A stretch of 64,000 nucleotides of DNA from Treponema medium (GCF_017161265.1 NZ_CP031393.1:2657999-2721998), one strand, 5' to 3'; shown: positions 17,198-26,875, numbered from the stretch's first letter. Translations and numbers: made by a program. The notes: a model not told the origin generated them from the letters alone.

Positions 17198-19330
17198 CTA
17201 TTTCTCGGTTTTAAACTTACCTACTTCCAAGACAAGACCATCTATACTTTGCTTATTTTTGACAGCAATTTCAAGAGACTCTTGGGCAGCCTCGTTGATC
17301 AGTTCAGTCTGCGAGGCGATATCCTCTATATTTTCCCGTAAAATGCGTGTTAAGTCATCCAACCGTTTCGTTGCCGAAACAACCTTTTCGCCATCGGCAA
17401 GCATATCGCCGGAACCGCTCTTTACTTCATTTGTTACGCCGGTAACATCGTTGATGATGCCCCAGATAATTTTTCCATTTTCTTCCTGCTCATCCATTGC
17501 CTGCACTACTCCTTCAATAGAGGTACTTAATCCTTTAGAATAGCTGGAAATGATATTAAACTTTTCAACGGCGCCGGCAGCAGCACTCGCAAGCGTATCG
17601 ATTTCAACAGAAAGATTTTTCAAAGTGATGGAAATTTTTTTACCCTGCGTACTGGATTCTTCTGCAAGCTTTCTAATCTCGGAGGCAACAACAGCAAATC
17701 CCTTACCGGCTTCTCCTGCATGGGCAGCCTCGATAGCAGCATTCATTGCGAGCAGGTTTGTTTGACTTGCAATATTTTCTATTACAGCACCTGCCTCAAT
17801 CAAATCGCCCGATGCTTCCGATATCCGCTGTGAAACCTCATTTGCTTTTACCAGCGTTTCGCGACCGTCGTTGGTAGCGGTAGAAAGATTACGGATAACC
17901 TCTCTTGTCTCCACGACGTTTTCGCCTACGGTATCGATACTGTGAGACATCTTATCAAATGAAGATGAGGATTCGGTAATCATTGCGGCTTGCTGTCCGA
18001 TACTTTCATTCAAATCCCTCAGCGTTGTTATGATGTGCTCAATAGCGGCAGCCGTGCCGGATACGCTTTCTTCCTGTTCGACAAACCGTTTTTTTAAGTC
18101 ATCAATACCGGCGGTAATATTTGAGACCACTTCACTGACCGACATCATATTACTTTCGAGATCGGAACCGACCGATTCCATCTCACGAGAATCCATACCG
18201 ATTTTTTGAATTGAGTTTTTCAATTTCGCAATAGTCTGATTAAAGTATGCCGACAGTATACTTGTTTCATCTTTACCGCTCGCCGGCAACTCTATAGTAA
18301 GGTCTCCTTCACCCTGTGCAATATTCCGAAGCGCCGCAATAACGTGTTTGATGGGATGGGTAATATTCCGCGCAATATAGAATCCGAGCGCTATTGCAAC
18401 CGCCAACTGAATTAACGCAATGATGATAAATGTTTTAATAAGATTTGTCACGTTCTCCGCCATAAACTCCGACACGGGAGCCGTTAAGAGGAGCGTCCAA
18501 TCCGCATACCGCATCGAAGCAACGGCGGATATATACTTAACGCCTTTTATTTCGGATACGTTAACCGAAGACTTATGCGAAGCAAGCGATTGTTTAAGAA
18601 ACTGTGCATAGGCATTTGTCTCACTTCCGATTATTTCGCTGTAAATACTCTTATAAAGAATCTCGGGACGGCGGTTGCCCAAAATAGTACCGGACGAACT
18701 CACCAAATATGCAGTACCTGTTTCGCCGACAATAATATCGCTTATCAAATTTGAAAGTGCATCACCCAGAATCGTCGCATTAATCACACCGGTAATCTTT
18801 CCTTGTAAGTCCCGCATGGGAATCGCAACAATGAAAATATATTTCCGGGAGGCAGAAGACAACGCAGGTTCGGTAATAACATACTTTCCCTTACGTGCCG
18901 ATTGGAACCAGTCAGTAGCTGCAACTTTTTCAACCGTGTTATCCGTCCGATAGAGCATACCGTCTAGTCCGCTAATACCGAAGCTGAGCCAGCCGCGCTG
19001 TTTTTGCATTTGTATCTCATTCTTAAATAATTCTATTTTTTCTTGATATGATACCGTCTCATCCTGAATAGTAGGAAAGTTCGAAAAAGCTTCCAGCTTT
19101 CCGAATAACGACTGAGAGCGTTCGTCTAAAACCTTTGATGAACTTTTAACCAATTCTTTTAAAAAATATTCCGTATTATTTCTGAGGGAAACGGATGCAA
19201 GATATACCGCGATAATATAGACTATCAATAAAATAAAAACCGAAAAAAATGCAAAAGCAGTTATCATCTTATTCCGAATTGAAAAAAATGAAATTCCGCT
19301 TTGTGTATTTGAACCTGTTGGTGCCATCAT
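17198..19330 (-). CDS. Methyl-accepting chemotaxis protein
   Basis: A 710-residue chemoreceptor. One membrane segment lies at about 22-47. A periplasmic dCache-like sensory region follows (about 50-300, including [23 protein letters not shown] and [11 protein letters not shown]). A second membrane segment lies near 300-325, then a HAMP domain and a long cytoplasmic helical hairpin. The tip reads [40 protein letters not shown], the CheA/CheW-binding region. The start lies 28 bp after the stop of a solute-binding lipoprotein gene on the same strand, suggesting the two act as binding protein and receptor. Confidence 0.95.
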   Translation of the reverse strand: MMAPTGSNTQSGISFFSIRNKMITAFAFFSVFILLIVYIIAVYLASVSLRNNTEYFLKELVKSSSKVLDERSQSLFGKLEAFSNFPTIQDETVSYQEKIELFKNEIQMQKQRGWLSFGISGLDGMLYRTDNTVEKVAATDWFQSARKGKYVITEPALSSASRKYIFIVAIPMRDLQGKITGVINATILGDALSNLISDIIVGETGTAYLVSSSGTILGNRRPEILYKSIYSEIIGSETNAYAQFLKQSLASHKSSVNVSEIKGVKYISAVASMRYADWTLLLTAPVSEFMAENVTNLIKTFIIIALIQLAVAIALGFYIARNITHPIKHVIAALRNIAQGEGDLTIELPASGKDETSILSAYFNQTIAKLKNSIQKIGMDSREMESVGSDLESNMMSVSEVVSNITAGIDDLKKRFVEQEESVSGTAAAIEHIITTLRDLNESIGQQAAMITESSSSFDKMSHSIDTVGENVVETREVIRNLSTATNDGRETLVKANEVSQRISEASGDLIEAGAVIENIASQTNLLAMNAAIEAAHAGEAGKGFAVVASEIRKLAEESSTQGKKISITLKNLSVEIDTLASAAAGAVEKFNIISSYSKGLSTSIEGVVQAMDEQEENGKIIWGIINDVTGVTNEVKSGSGDMLADGEKVVSATKRLDDLTRILRENIEDIASQTELINEAAQESLEIAVKNKQSIDGLVLEVGKFKTEK

Positions 19331-19358
19331 ATTCTCCCGTAAAGTTTTTAGAACTGCC

Positions 19359-20684
19359 CTATTCTTTCAGTGTCGCATTGGAATTCCGCACAAAGCGGTT
19401 GAGTGCAGCTTGAATATCATTCCCCGATGTTGCCTCTTTTAAAAGTGTATTCCAATATTCCCGCATCTGTGCAAAACCGGTTATGTTGTTATAATACTGA
19501 CCGAAGAACCGTTGAAGCACCGAATTATACAGTATTTCGGCATCTTCAGTTTCTATTTGAATCTTAGAGCTTGCAGGGAAGCCTCCGGTTGCATTTATCA
19601 ACTTAGGAGCCCACACTTCGTCGGTTGCGGCAAAATGGAGAAATTTCTTGGCTGCCTTTACTTTATTCGCATTGCCGTTGTTAAAGACACAAGCACCGCC
19701 CGCCAAAAATTCAAGAAGCGGAGCGCCGGCATTATTGGGAAACGGCATATAGATCGGTGTAAAATTTTTTCCTTTATATCGCCGTTTACCGTCATTCATT
19801 TTATTGAGCTGAGGAGAATACAAGATAGTATGAGCGGCCTTAGCGGAAACAAACATTGCAATCGCATCATTTGAGGTAAGATCCTTTCCGTCGAGCAAAA
19901 TGCCCCGTTTCATTGCACGTACCGTCCAATCCACATTCCGTACCGCTTGCGTAGAATTATAGATATAACTGGAATAATCCCCGTTCAAAAGATTTGCGTT
20001 CCCGTAAAGATTCACCAAAAAGGCTCTGGTACCTTGGTCGCCGCCCATATTTTTATAATAGAAAACGCCCGGGACGGTTCCTGCCGGTAGCTTTTCTTTA
20101 AGTGCAGTTAAAAGCGCTTCATACTCTTCAACCGTCCACTGGCGATCTTTCCGCTTATACGGCAGCAAATCAATCAGATGCAGGTCTTCGAGCATTTCTT
20201 TATTAAACGCCATTGAGAAAGCCCCTTCATGCATCGGGTACATATAGGTGCGTCTATCTTTACCGGCGGAAACAGTCAAAAGCTCCGTTGTGATATACGG
20301 CTTTTCGGTTGCGAGAACATCATCCAGCGGTTCAAGTAAGCCCTTTCCCGCCCATCCGATAATTCGACCGGGGGCATCATAAATAATATCGGGAGTCTTG
20401 CCTTCCGCTATGGCTTTTTCAATCTTTTCCGCTCCATCGGTAAAACTTATCAATGTAAAATGTACTTTAATTGAAGGATTTTCTTTTTCAAACGCCGCGA
20501 TTAAACTCTTTTCAAAATCGCCTTCGACACCGGTATCGGAGGTAAAATTAGGAAACGACCAAAATTCAATTTCCGCAGCGACATCAGTAGTCTTATTATT
20601 CATACACCCTGTGCAAAACACTGCTAACAGTATAAACAACACAAACGCATTTTTTTGTAATAAACCGTGAAAAGCTTTCCTCAT
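19359..20684 (-). CDS. ABC-type extracellular solute-binding lipoprotein (orphan)
   Basis: A 441-residue lipoprotein ([17 protein letters not shown]) of the sugar-type solute-binding family 1. Features are [32 protein letters not shown] segments, [29 protein letters not shown] and [14 protein letters not shown]. No permease or ATPase gene is adjacent. The next gene on the strand, 28 bp on, is a chemoreceptor, so this protein may present its ligand to that receptor, as MBP does to Tar, or share a permease encoded elsewhere. The ligand is not deducible. Confidence 0.88.
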   Translation of the reverse strand: MRKAFHGLLQKNAFVLFILLAVFCTGCMNNKTTDVAAEIEFWSFPNFTSDTGVEGDFEKSLIAAFEKENPSIKVHFTLISFTDGAEKIEKAIAEGKTPDIIYDAPGRIIGWAGKGLLEPLDDVLATEKPYITTELLTVSAGKDRRTYMYPMHEGAFSMAFNKEMLEDLHLIDLLPYKRKDRQWTVEEYEALLTALKEKLPAGTVPGVFYYKNMGGDQGTRAFLVNLYGNANLLNGDYSSYIYNSTQAVRNVDWTVRAMKRGILLDGKDLTSNDAIAMFVSAKAAHTILYSPQLNKMNDGKRRYKGKNFTPIYMPFPNNAGAPLLEFLAGGACVFNNGNANKVKAAKKFLHFAATDEVWAPKLINATGGFPASSKIQIETEDAEILYNSVLQRFFGQYYNNITGFAQMREYWNTLLKEATSGNDIQAALNRFVRNSNATLKE

Positions 20685-20774
20685 TACAGCACCTTGATAT
20701 TTTATTTTAAGAAAGTATTCATAAATCTGCGCATTTTAACATAAGCGGTAAAATATAACAATCGGCAACCGACA

Positions 20775-21209
20775 TCATTTATCCGCTACCGTTATCTCGT
20801 CTCCTTTTTTTAAAAGCCCGCCGGTAAGCACCTTCGCGAATATTCCGTTTGTCGGCATAATACATTCGCCCATGGTGTGATAGATTGCGCAATGGCTGTG
20901 ACATTCCTTCCCGATCTGCGTTACTTCAAGCGTGATACTTCCCGATTTAAGAATGGCGCCGACCGGAAGGTGTACGAGGTCGATACCGCTCACTAAGAGA
21001 TTTTCACCGAACGCACCGTCTGTCACGTCTGCGCCTTTCGCCTTAAACCGTTCTCTTGTTTCAAAGGAGAGCAAGCTGACTTGCCGGTGCCACTTACCCG
21101 CATGGGCATCGTTTTCCAGTCCGAAATCTTCAATTAAAATAGCTTGCTCGACCGCATGTTTTGCAGTTCCTTTTTTTTCGCTGATACATATTCCCATCAC
21201 TGTTCCCAC
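20775..21209 (-). CDS. MOSC domain protein
   Basis: A 144-residue single-domain MOSC protein. Visible are GLENDAHAGKWHRQVSLLS, DGAFGENLLVSGIDLVHLPVG, and the Cys-bearing ITLEVTQIGKECHSHCAIYHTMG. MOSC domains are known from molybdenum cofactor sulfurases and related enzymes, where a conserved Cys carries sulfur. Small stand-alone MOSC proteins are less defined. It follows moaA by 4 bp and must be co-expressed with moaC and moaA, placing it in molybdopterin metabolism. Confidence 0.88.
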   Translation of the reverse strand: MGTVMGICISEKKGTAKHAVEQAILIEDFGLENDAHAGKWHRQVSLLSFETRERFKAKGADVTDGAFGENLLVSGIDLVHLPVGAILKSGSITLEVTQIGKECHSHCAIYHTMGECIMPTNGIFAKVLTGGLLKKGDEITVADK

Positions 21210-21213
21210 AGGC

Positions 21214-22173
21214 TCACCCTCCTATCGTGTTCATCACGCGCGTTTCTTTTTTTTGTTTGTTGCTAAAATGATGACTTACCGGCTTATGGAACACCGCTTG
21301 TTTTAAAGCCCTCTCCAGCTCGGCATCTCCGGCTCCGCTTCTGAGTAAGCGCTTTATATTATATGAAACTGTACTTGCAAGACAGGGCTTGATGACCCCC
21401 TCAGCAGTCAGCCGTACCCGATTACACGAGGAACAAAACATATCGTGTATCGCCGAGATAAAACCGACCCGTTTACCGTCTCCGAATTGATAATATCGCG
21501 CGGGGCCATTGCTTCTAAAATCGTCCTTTGTAATATCGGGATGATGCCGCTTAATCAAATTGAATAAGTCCGCATTTGTTACCCTCGTCCGTTCCGCGAT
21601 ACCGATGGGCATCAGCTCTATAAACCGCACCGTGATATCTTTGCTTGAAAAAAAATCGAGCACATCGAGCAATTCTGCCGGAGCGCTGTTCCCGCTGACG
21701 ACGGTATTCACCTTGAGGGCGATACCCAGTTCCTGCGCCGTGTCTATTCCGCGTAGCACCTCTGCAAGCCCGTCTTTGCGGCATATCTTCGTAAAGTTTT
21801 CTCTATTGACCGTATCGACACTGACATTGACCGCGTCTATGCCCGCTGCTTTTAGCTTCTCGGCCGCCTGTTCAAGCAAGTACCCGTTTGTCGTCAGTGT
21901 AACCTGCTCAATACCTTCAAGCGCTTTTAAATCCTTGATAAGAGAGCACACGCCCTTTCTAACCAGCGGTTCGCCGCCGGTAATTTTGATATGTTTGATA
22001 CCGATCCGAGGAAGTAACCGGCCTATCCTGATAATCTCCTCAAACCTGAGAATTTGATCATGCGGAATAAATCCGACTCCTTGAGCGGGCATACAGTAAC
22101 GGCACCTGAAATTACACCGGTCTGTTACGGATATTCTGATATAATCGATTTCCCGCAGGAACCTATCTTTCAT
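21214..22173 (-). CDS. moaA: GTP 3',8-cyclase MoaA
   Basis: About 319 residues. This radical SAM enzyme starts molybdopterin synthesis from GTP. The N-terminal cluster motif is TDRCNFRCRYCMP, and the second Fe-S site is CSSCNRVRLTAEGVIKPCL. The KITGGEPLVRKG segment is typical, and the C-terminus ends in the double Gly (NTIGG) needed for activity. I use ATG 22173, which overlaps the end of moaC by 11 bp; GTG 22191 would add six residues. MoaC supplies the next step. Confidence 0.94.
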   Translation of the reverse strand: MKDRFLREIDYIRISVTDRCNFRCRYCMPAQGVGFIPHDQILRFEEIIRIGRLLPRIGIKHIKITGGEPLVRKGVCSLIKDLKALEGIEQVTLTTNGYLLEQAAEKLKAAGIDAVNVSVDTVNRENFTKICRKDGLAEVLRGIDTAQELGIALKVNTVVSGNSAPAELLDVLDFFSSKDITVRFIELMPIGIAERTRVTNADLFNLIKRHHPDITKDDFRSNGPARYYQFGDGKRVGFISAIHDMFCSSCNRVRLTAEGVIKPCLASTVSYNIKRLLRSGAGDAELERALKQAVFHKPVSHHFSNKQKKETRVMNTIGG

Positions 22174-22642
22174 AGAGGCCGCTCTTTCCACCGTCTTTCT
22201 TCAAAAGCTCTATTCCCGAGATACACATCGAACGATCAAGCGCCTTGCACATATCGTATATCGTCAGCAACGCGGCGGAAACACCCGTCAGCGCTTCCAT
22301 CTCAACGCCCGTCCGTCCGGTAGCCCCGACCGTACATACAACCTCGATTTTACATTCCGCTTCATACAGGGTAAAGTCAATACCGGCGCTCGTAACCTGC
22401 AGCGTATGACAGAGAGGGATAAGCTCCGGCGTCTTTTTTACCGCCATAATTCCGGCAACCCGCGCAATTCCCAGCACATCGCCTTTTTTGACGCTGCCTT
22501 CGCGCACCGCAAGAAAGGCCTCCGCATTCATACTGATAAAGCCGTGCGTAACCGCTATTCTTTTTGTCTCATCCTTACCGGCGACATCCACCATCACGGC
22601 TTTACCGGAGGAGTTAAAGTGATTAAGTTGTTTTCTTTCCAT
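22163..22642 (-). CDS. moaC: Cyclic pyranopterin monophosphate synthase MoaC
   Basis: A 159-residue MoaC that converts 3',8-cyclo-GTP to cyclic pyranopterin monophosphate. It contains MVDVAGKDETKRIAV, GIMAVKKTPELIPLCHTL (active-site His/Lys region) and GATGRTGVEMEALTGVSAALLTIYDMCKA. It is first in a moaC-moaA-MOSC operon. No moaB/mogA, moaD, moaE or moeA is present in this window, so the remaining steps would have to be encoded elsewhere. Confidence 0.95.
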   Translation of the reverse strand: MERKQLNHFNSSGKAVMVDVAGKDETKRIAVTHGFISMNAEAFLAVREGSVKKGDVLGIARVAGIMAVKKTPELIPLCHTLQVTSAGIDFTLYEAECKIEVVCTVGATGRTGVEMEALTGVSAALLTIYDMCKALDRSMCISGIELLKKDGGKSGLYER

Positions 22643-22680
22643 GTTATTATATCATAAGCAACTTTCATGAAAAAATAAAT

Positions 22681-22717
22681 GGGAACTTCTAAAAACTTCC
22701 GTTTTTAGAGGTGCCCA
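22681..22717. repeat. GGGAAC/CTCTAAAAA hairpin
   Basis: GGGAACTTCTAAAAAC and GTTTTTAGAGGTGCCC pair with a few mismatches across a 4-base loop. It belongs to a group of CTCTAAAAA-type hairpins found at gene ends in this window (31506, 41158, 42044 and 62256). Here it separates hepT (3' side) from moaC (5' side). Confidence 0.6.
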
Positions 22718-22738
22718 AATATCAGATTAAAGCAGATG

Positions 22739-23080
22739 TTAGATAAAATTTTTTGATTTTATTTGATACATTAACTCAGGAATTGATTCCGACGCAATAA
22801 GCCAGATTCGATCTGTTAAGATTTCCCCATAATCATGAACAATTTTGTTTCTTAATCCAATAATTTTTGTCCAAGGAATATCTTGGTTCTCTTTCATAAA
22901 ATCTTTGGAAAGATGATTTGCGGCTTCTCCGATTATTTGTATCAATCTTTCAACTGCTAATCTTTTTATACGATTATTTACAAAACTGTTATGAGTTTCG
23001 TCTTTTAAAATATCAATCACTTCTTGTGAATACTTTAATATATCGTAAATGTAACTTTTATCACGCTCATTATGAAACAT
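22739..23080 (-). CDS. hepT: HepT-like HEPN ribonuclease toxin
   Basis: A 113-residue helical HEPN protein with the catalytic R-x4-H motif in GLRNKIVHDYGEI (about residues 76-88) and the family segment VERLIQIIGEAANHLSKDF. HEPN toxins of this group cleave RNA, and the partner MntA blocks them by adding AMP to a Tyr next to the catalytic His; here HDYG places a Tyr two residues after that His. The gene overlaps mntA by 11 bp. AT-rich base use suggests acquisition by transfer. Confidence 0.88.
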   Translation of the reverse strand: MFHNERDKSYIYDILKYSQEVIDILKDETHNSFVNNRIKRLAVERLIQIIGEAANHLSKDFMKENQDIPWTKIIGLRNKIVHDYGEILTDRIWLIASESIPELMYQIKSKNFI

Positions 23081-23393
23081 AGAGCGGCTCCCGAGAATTC
23101 ATTATTGCTTCTCTTCTATATGGATTTACTAAAGCGCCAGGTTCCACTATATCAACATTCCTTTTTGTAATATTTTGAAGATAGTCTTGTATATCCAGTA
23201 TATCAAAAAGTGATATTTTCTCAGAATTTCTAAACTCTATAAGGAAATCGACATCGCTTTCATTTGTAAAATCATTTCGTATTGAAGAGCCAAATACAGA
23301 TATTTCTTTAATATTATACTTAGAAATTATATATTCCAAATTTTTATGAGTCAAATAGATGCCATTGTTTGAAAGTTTTTCAAAGGCTGTCAT
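23070..23393 (-). CDS. mntA: MntA-like nucleotidyltransferase antitoxin
   Basis: A 107-residue minimal nucleotidyltransferase with an exact GS-x10-DxD motif (FGSSIRNDFTNESDVDFLIEF, about residues 32-52). Such MNT proteins AMPylate and silence the HEPN toxin encoded next to them. It is the first gene of the pair, with AAAAGGG before the ATG. The 152 bp between it and tgt hold a short copy of the AATCAACAACC repeat end near 23456 and otherwise nothing I recognise. Confidence 0.88.
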   Translation of the reverse strand: MTAFEKLSNNGIYLTHKNLEYIISKYNIKEISVFGSSIRNDFTNESDVDFLIEFRNSEKISLFDILDIQDYLQNITKRNVDIVEPGALVNPYRREAIMNSREPLYVS

Positions 23394-23545
23394 ATTTCAT
23401 TCCCTTTTAAATATACCATACCCTTATTAAAATCACAAGACGAACTCAATTCTTGAATCAACAACCTCGTAAAGCGAAACAAGCTCTGCGTGCTTTCGGG
23501 TTATATGGAGTGCGCAAGTCTTTCGTAATGCCTTATTCACAAGCT

Positions 23546-24679
23546 CTAAGCCCGTCCATAATAATCTTTCAGGAAGCGGCGGTAGTATTCCGAAAAGCGA
23601 TCTTCGGTAATTGACTCCCTGATTTCGGCAACCATTCGATGGAGGAATGCTAAGTTGTGGTAGGTTGCAAGCATTGAATACAGAATCTCCTTGCAGCGGA
23701 ACAAGTGCCGCAGATACGCACGGCTGTAATTCCGGCATACCTTGCAGGAGCAGCTCGGATCGATTGGGCCGAAATCGTATTCATATTCTTTCTTTTTAAT
23801 TGAGATGGGACCGATACGGGTAAACAAGTTTCCGTTCCGCGCATTCCGTGACGGGAGTACGCAGTCAAAAATATCGACGCCGTTCTTTACCGCCTCTAAA
23901 ATATAATCGGGGGTGCCAATGCCCATCACATAGAGCGGTTTTTGTTTGGGAACATGCGCGGCGGTAAAGGCTAAAAATTCCTTGTATACATCCTCAGGCT
24001 CGCCGACGGAAAGACCGCCGATTGCGATACCGTGCGGATCGCATTCCATAATCGATTCGATACTTCTGATACGGAGATCTTCAAAAAAGCCGCCTTGTAT
24101 AATCGGGAAAAGGCTTCCTTCGTACCCTTCCGTTTGATCCCATTCCCGCACCGCCCGATGCATCCACGCGGTTGTGAGCGTCAGCGCTTTTTCGGTTTCC
24201 TTTTTGGAAATGCCGTAGGGGGAACAGATATCGAGCTGCATTTGAATGTCGCTATTAAAGGCGGCCTGCACCTGCACCGCGATTTCGGGGCTTAAAAACT
24301 GCCTGCTGCCGTCGATATGGCTCTGAAATGTTACGCCTTCTTCCTTAATTTTTCGCAACTGAGACAGCGAAAATACCTGAAATCCGCCCGAATCCGTCAA
24401 AAAGTTTTTATTCCAGCCGGAAAACCCGTGCAGCCCGCCCGCCTGCTTGATAACGTCCATACCCGGACGCAAAAAGAGGTGGTAGGTATTCGCTAAGATG
24501 ATTTCAAAACCTATTTCATGTAAATCATCCTTGGTGATGCCTTTTACCGTCGCGGCCGTTCCCACCGGCATAAAAGCGGGGGTTTGCACCGTACCGTGAG
24601 GCAGGCGTATTACTCCCGTGCGGGCAGATGACCCCGCATCCTGATGTAAAAGCGTATAGATATTTTTCCGTTCTCTCAT
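23546..24679 (-). CDS. tgt: tRNA-guanine transglycosylase
   Basis: A 377-residue Tgt that exchanges G34 of GUN-anticodon tRNAs for the queuosine precursor. It shows LANTYHLFLRPG, the active-site region LTDSGGFQVFSL, the nucleophile Asp region DIFDCVLPSRNARNG, and the zinc site CSCKVCRNYSRAYLRHLF (CxCxxC plus His). Length is standard. It starts one base after the stop of the membrane protein gene at 24681, with its AAAGGA inside that gene, so the two are co-transcribed. Confidence 0.96.
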   Translation of the reverse strand: MRERKNIYTLLHQDAGSSARTGVIRLPHGTVQTPAFMPVGTAATVKGITKDDLHEIGFEIILANTYHLFLRPGMDVIKQAGGLHGFSGWNKNFLTDSGGFQVFSLSQLRKIKEEGVTFQSHIDGSRQFLSPEIAVQVQAAFNSDIQMQLDICSPYGISKKETEKALTLTTAWMHRAVREWDQTEGYEGSLFPIIQGGFFEDLRIRSIESIMECDPHGIAIGGLSVGEPEDVYKEFLAFTAAHVPKQKPLYVMGIGTPDYILEAVKNGVDIFDCVLPSRNARNGNLFTRIGPISIKKKEYEYDFGPIDPSCSCKVCRNYSRAYLRHLFRCKEILYSMLATYHNLAFLHRMVAEIRESITEDRFSEYYRRFLKDYYGRA

Positions 24680-24680
24680 A

Positions 24681-26744
24681 TTACAATCCTTTTAAATAGG
24701 CCGGTCTGTCCGCAGGCGGTAACGCACAATCTTCAAGCAGTGCATTGCTTGAATCGGCGGCAACCGTACTTTCCGCCGATTCGATTGCCCCGATAAAAAA
24801 GCTGCCCTTAATCGATATGACCTGTACCCTGTCATGCTTATAGAGTACCTGTATGGGAAAGGCGCTCCGCTCCGAAAGCTCCGCATTGGACGCGCTTCCA
24901 GAAGCTTCAAGCGCTTTTTCCATAGCCTTTGCCGCCGCTTCAGCCTCTTCCGATGAAAAAATCGGCATCCAGTGATAAAACGTCACGTCAAACCACCCTG
25001 CCTGTGCAGCGGGAACAATCTCCAAGCCGGAAATACCGTAGACGGAACCTCCATTGAGCGATTTGATAACCGCTTTTTTATAGCGAATGAGGCGCGCTTC
25101 CATATTGCGCTCCCGTTCCTGCTCCTGCGGCGCACTCGCAGCCTGACTTCCGGCGGCATTCATCCCCGTTGCTGCATCGGCAGCTGGTACGACATCGACA
25201 CTCCACGCAGATTCACAGAGGTTGAAGAACTCCTGAGGCGTGTAATAAATCTTTTTGCGCTCGTAGGCCTCGCGTGTTTTGCCGGTTACGTACAAATGCA
25301 CCATCAGACCGTCGTATAAGGCAGCGGCTTTATTTTTGGTATAAGCGCCGGTTATCGTTTGATCGAGTGTTCCGACGGCGGTATAAAAACCGCGTATTAC
25401 CGCTTCCGCTGACATACCTGCCGTTTCAGGCGGCTTTCGAATATATTGCACAATAGCCGCCGTTACGGCAATAAGCGCGGCACATACTACCGCCGCTGCC
25501 GCAATTTTTACGCGGTTCCGAACAAAAAAACGCTTGCGGGTGATACGCTTCCGCGCTGTTTGAATAAAAGCCTCAAGCGCCGCCCGCTGCGCTGAATCCT
25601 CAGCTGCCTGCATACCGGCGAAGAGCGACAACGATTCATCGCAATCAACAACCCCGACGCGAGCGTCGGGGTATGTTGTTCTCATAAGGTGGTTGCAGTC
25701 GGCTTTAATACCCTTTGTTACGACGCAGAGCGTCGGGGTATTAAACCCTCCGCACGAATAGCTGCAGAGCTGTTCTACAAGCGGCAGGAGCGGCGCGGCG
25801 CGGCAGTTAGGCATTATATCGCCGCCCGCAGCTTTTTCAAGGCCGATGCTCTTATGTCCGGCAGCTTTGACACTACCGTGCTGTCCTGCAGTTTTAGCAC
25901 TCCCCTGCCCCGCGGCTATGGCTAACCCGCCATTGATAAGCCGCGCAAACTGCGAACGCAGCGCCTGACAGCGGAATTCAACCGGCACATAAATGCCGTC
26001 CCGTATATTCTGCACCAGCCGTTCCACCGCACCGTTGGCGCAAAAGGCATCCCCGTCTACCGCTGCGAATGGGACGGCGGCGCTGTTAAAAGGCGGCGCT
26101 CCGGTTATACAGGCATAGCTGAGCGTTGCTAAGAAAAAGGACGCAGCATCGTCAAGCGGTACTCGTTCCGCATCAGGATGTACCCACGGATAATGGAAGC
26201 GGAGCGCCGCCGCGGTTTCGGCAGTAACGCAGCGGAGTACTAATCGAGGCGGAAGCACGATAAAGTCTTGAGCGCCACCGTCTGTTCCTCCCTCCGCCAG
26301 CAAACACAAGGGGGCAGACATAGCTGCTCGGAAAAAAGCTTCACTTATCGTACCTTGTTTATACGCTGCGATAAGGCAAGAAAAAAGCCGGTACAGCTTT
26401 CGTAATACAGCCTCTGCACGGAGAAGCGCCTGCGAATCGCGGAATGCACCGGCAGCAGCATCACCTGTATCGAGACAAGCCAAACCGATAAGCGGTTGCG
26501 CTTCCCGCAGCGGCAGCACAATCCCAACCTCTTCCCGTCCTTTTTCCGCATTAAAAAACGTAATGGTTTCGTTAAGATAAAACTCCTGCACCGTCCCGTC
26601 AGGCGCAATACGCAAACAGGCATCGTGAAGATAATCGGTAACAGCCGAATGCGCAAAAGCACGCGGCTCCATCCCCGAAGCAAGACAGCAATACGCCGCT
26701 CCGTTTATCTGATGCATTATTATCGGACTTACACTTTCAAGCAT
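24681..26744 (-). CDS. Membrane protein with a kinase-like cytoplasmic region
   Basis: 687 residues, not firmly recognised. The N-terminal half contains a stretch reading like the C-lobe of a Ser/Thr kinase: DFIVLPPRLVLRC, then HPDAERVPLDDAASFFLATLSYACITGAPPF (kinase HPE/DxxxF...L..LLTGxPPF), about residues 155-225. I see no intact Gly loop, HRD or DFG, so a pseudokinase is the best guess. An Ala/Gly/Lys-rich linker (about 285-325) is followed by an in-frame copy of a genomic repeat (about 328-367), one membrane segment (about 415-435) and an extracytoplasmic domain. It is operonic with tgt. Confidence 0.6.
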   Translation of the reverse strand: MLESVSPIIMHQINGAAYCCLASGMEPRAFAHSAVTDYLHDACLRIAPDGTVQEFYLNETITFFNAEKGREEVGIVLPLREAQPLIGLACLDTGDAAAGAFRDSQALLRAEAVLRKLYRLFSCLIAAYKQGTISEAFFRAAMSAPLCLLAEGGTDGGAQDFIVLPPRLVLRCVTAETAAALRFHYPWVHPDAERVPLDDAASFFLATLSYACITGAPPFNSAAVPFAAVDGDAFCANGAVERLVQNIRDGIYVPVEFRCQALRSQFARLINGGLAIAAGQGSAKTAGQHGSVKAAGHKSIGLEKAAGGDIMPNCRAAPLLPLVEQLCSYSCGGFNTPTLCVVTKGIKADCNHLMRTTYPDARVGVVDCDESLSLFAGMQAAEDSAQRAALEAFIQTARKRITRKRFFVRNRVKIAAAAVVCAALIAVTAAIVQYIRKPPETAGMSAEAVIRGFYTAVGTLDQTITGAYTKNKAAALYDGLMVHLYVTGKTREAYERKKIYYTPQEFFNLCESAWSVDVVPAADAATGMNAAGSQAASAPQEQERERNMEARLIRYKKAVIKSLNGGSVYGISGLEIVPAAQAGWFDVTFYHWMPIFSSEEAEAAAKAMEKALEASGSASNAELSERSAFPIQVLYKHDRVQVISIKGSFFIGAIESAESTVAADSSNALLEDCALPPADRPAYLKGL
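25644..25761. repeat. AATCAAC...CGCACGAATA repeat, copy inside a coding sequence
   Basis: 118 bp align along their whole length with the intergenic 149-bp copy at 32838-32986. Both begin AATCAACAACCCCGAC, share GGTGGTTGCAGTCGGCTTTA and CCCTTTGTTACGACGCAGA, and end TTAAACCCTCCGCACGAATA. The copies differ by two internal hairpin insertions in the longer one. Here the repeat is read as protein on the minus strand without a stop, adding about 40 residues (including YSCGGFNTPTL) to the gene at 24681-26744. Confidence 0.85.
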
Positions 26745-26840
26745 AGACTCTATTGTATCTTATTACATTAAAAACTGCAAATTTTTGTCCCCCTGCCCTC
26801 ATCCCCTTGACACCTACCCCAATCGGTTGTATGTTTATAC

Positions 26841-26854
26841 GTGTTAGCTAACAC
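26841..26854. promoter_or_regulatory. TetR-type operator before the regulator gene
   Basis: A perfect 14-bp palindrome, GTGTTAGCTAACAC, 21 bp before the tetR ATG. Its core TGTTAGCTAACA is repeated before the exporter genes at 27584-27599, indicating a shared operator and autoregulation. Confidence 0.85.
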
Positions 26855-26875
26855 CGTACGCAAAAGAGGGAATCC

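Noticed and set aside
23433..23738. Minus-strand frame overlapping tgt in another phase
   Set aside because: Tgt motifs and length are complete in the main frame, so this is a shadow frame.
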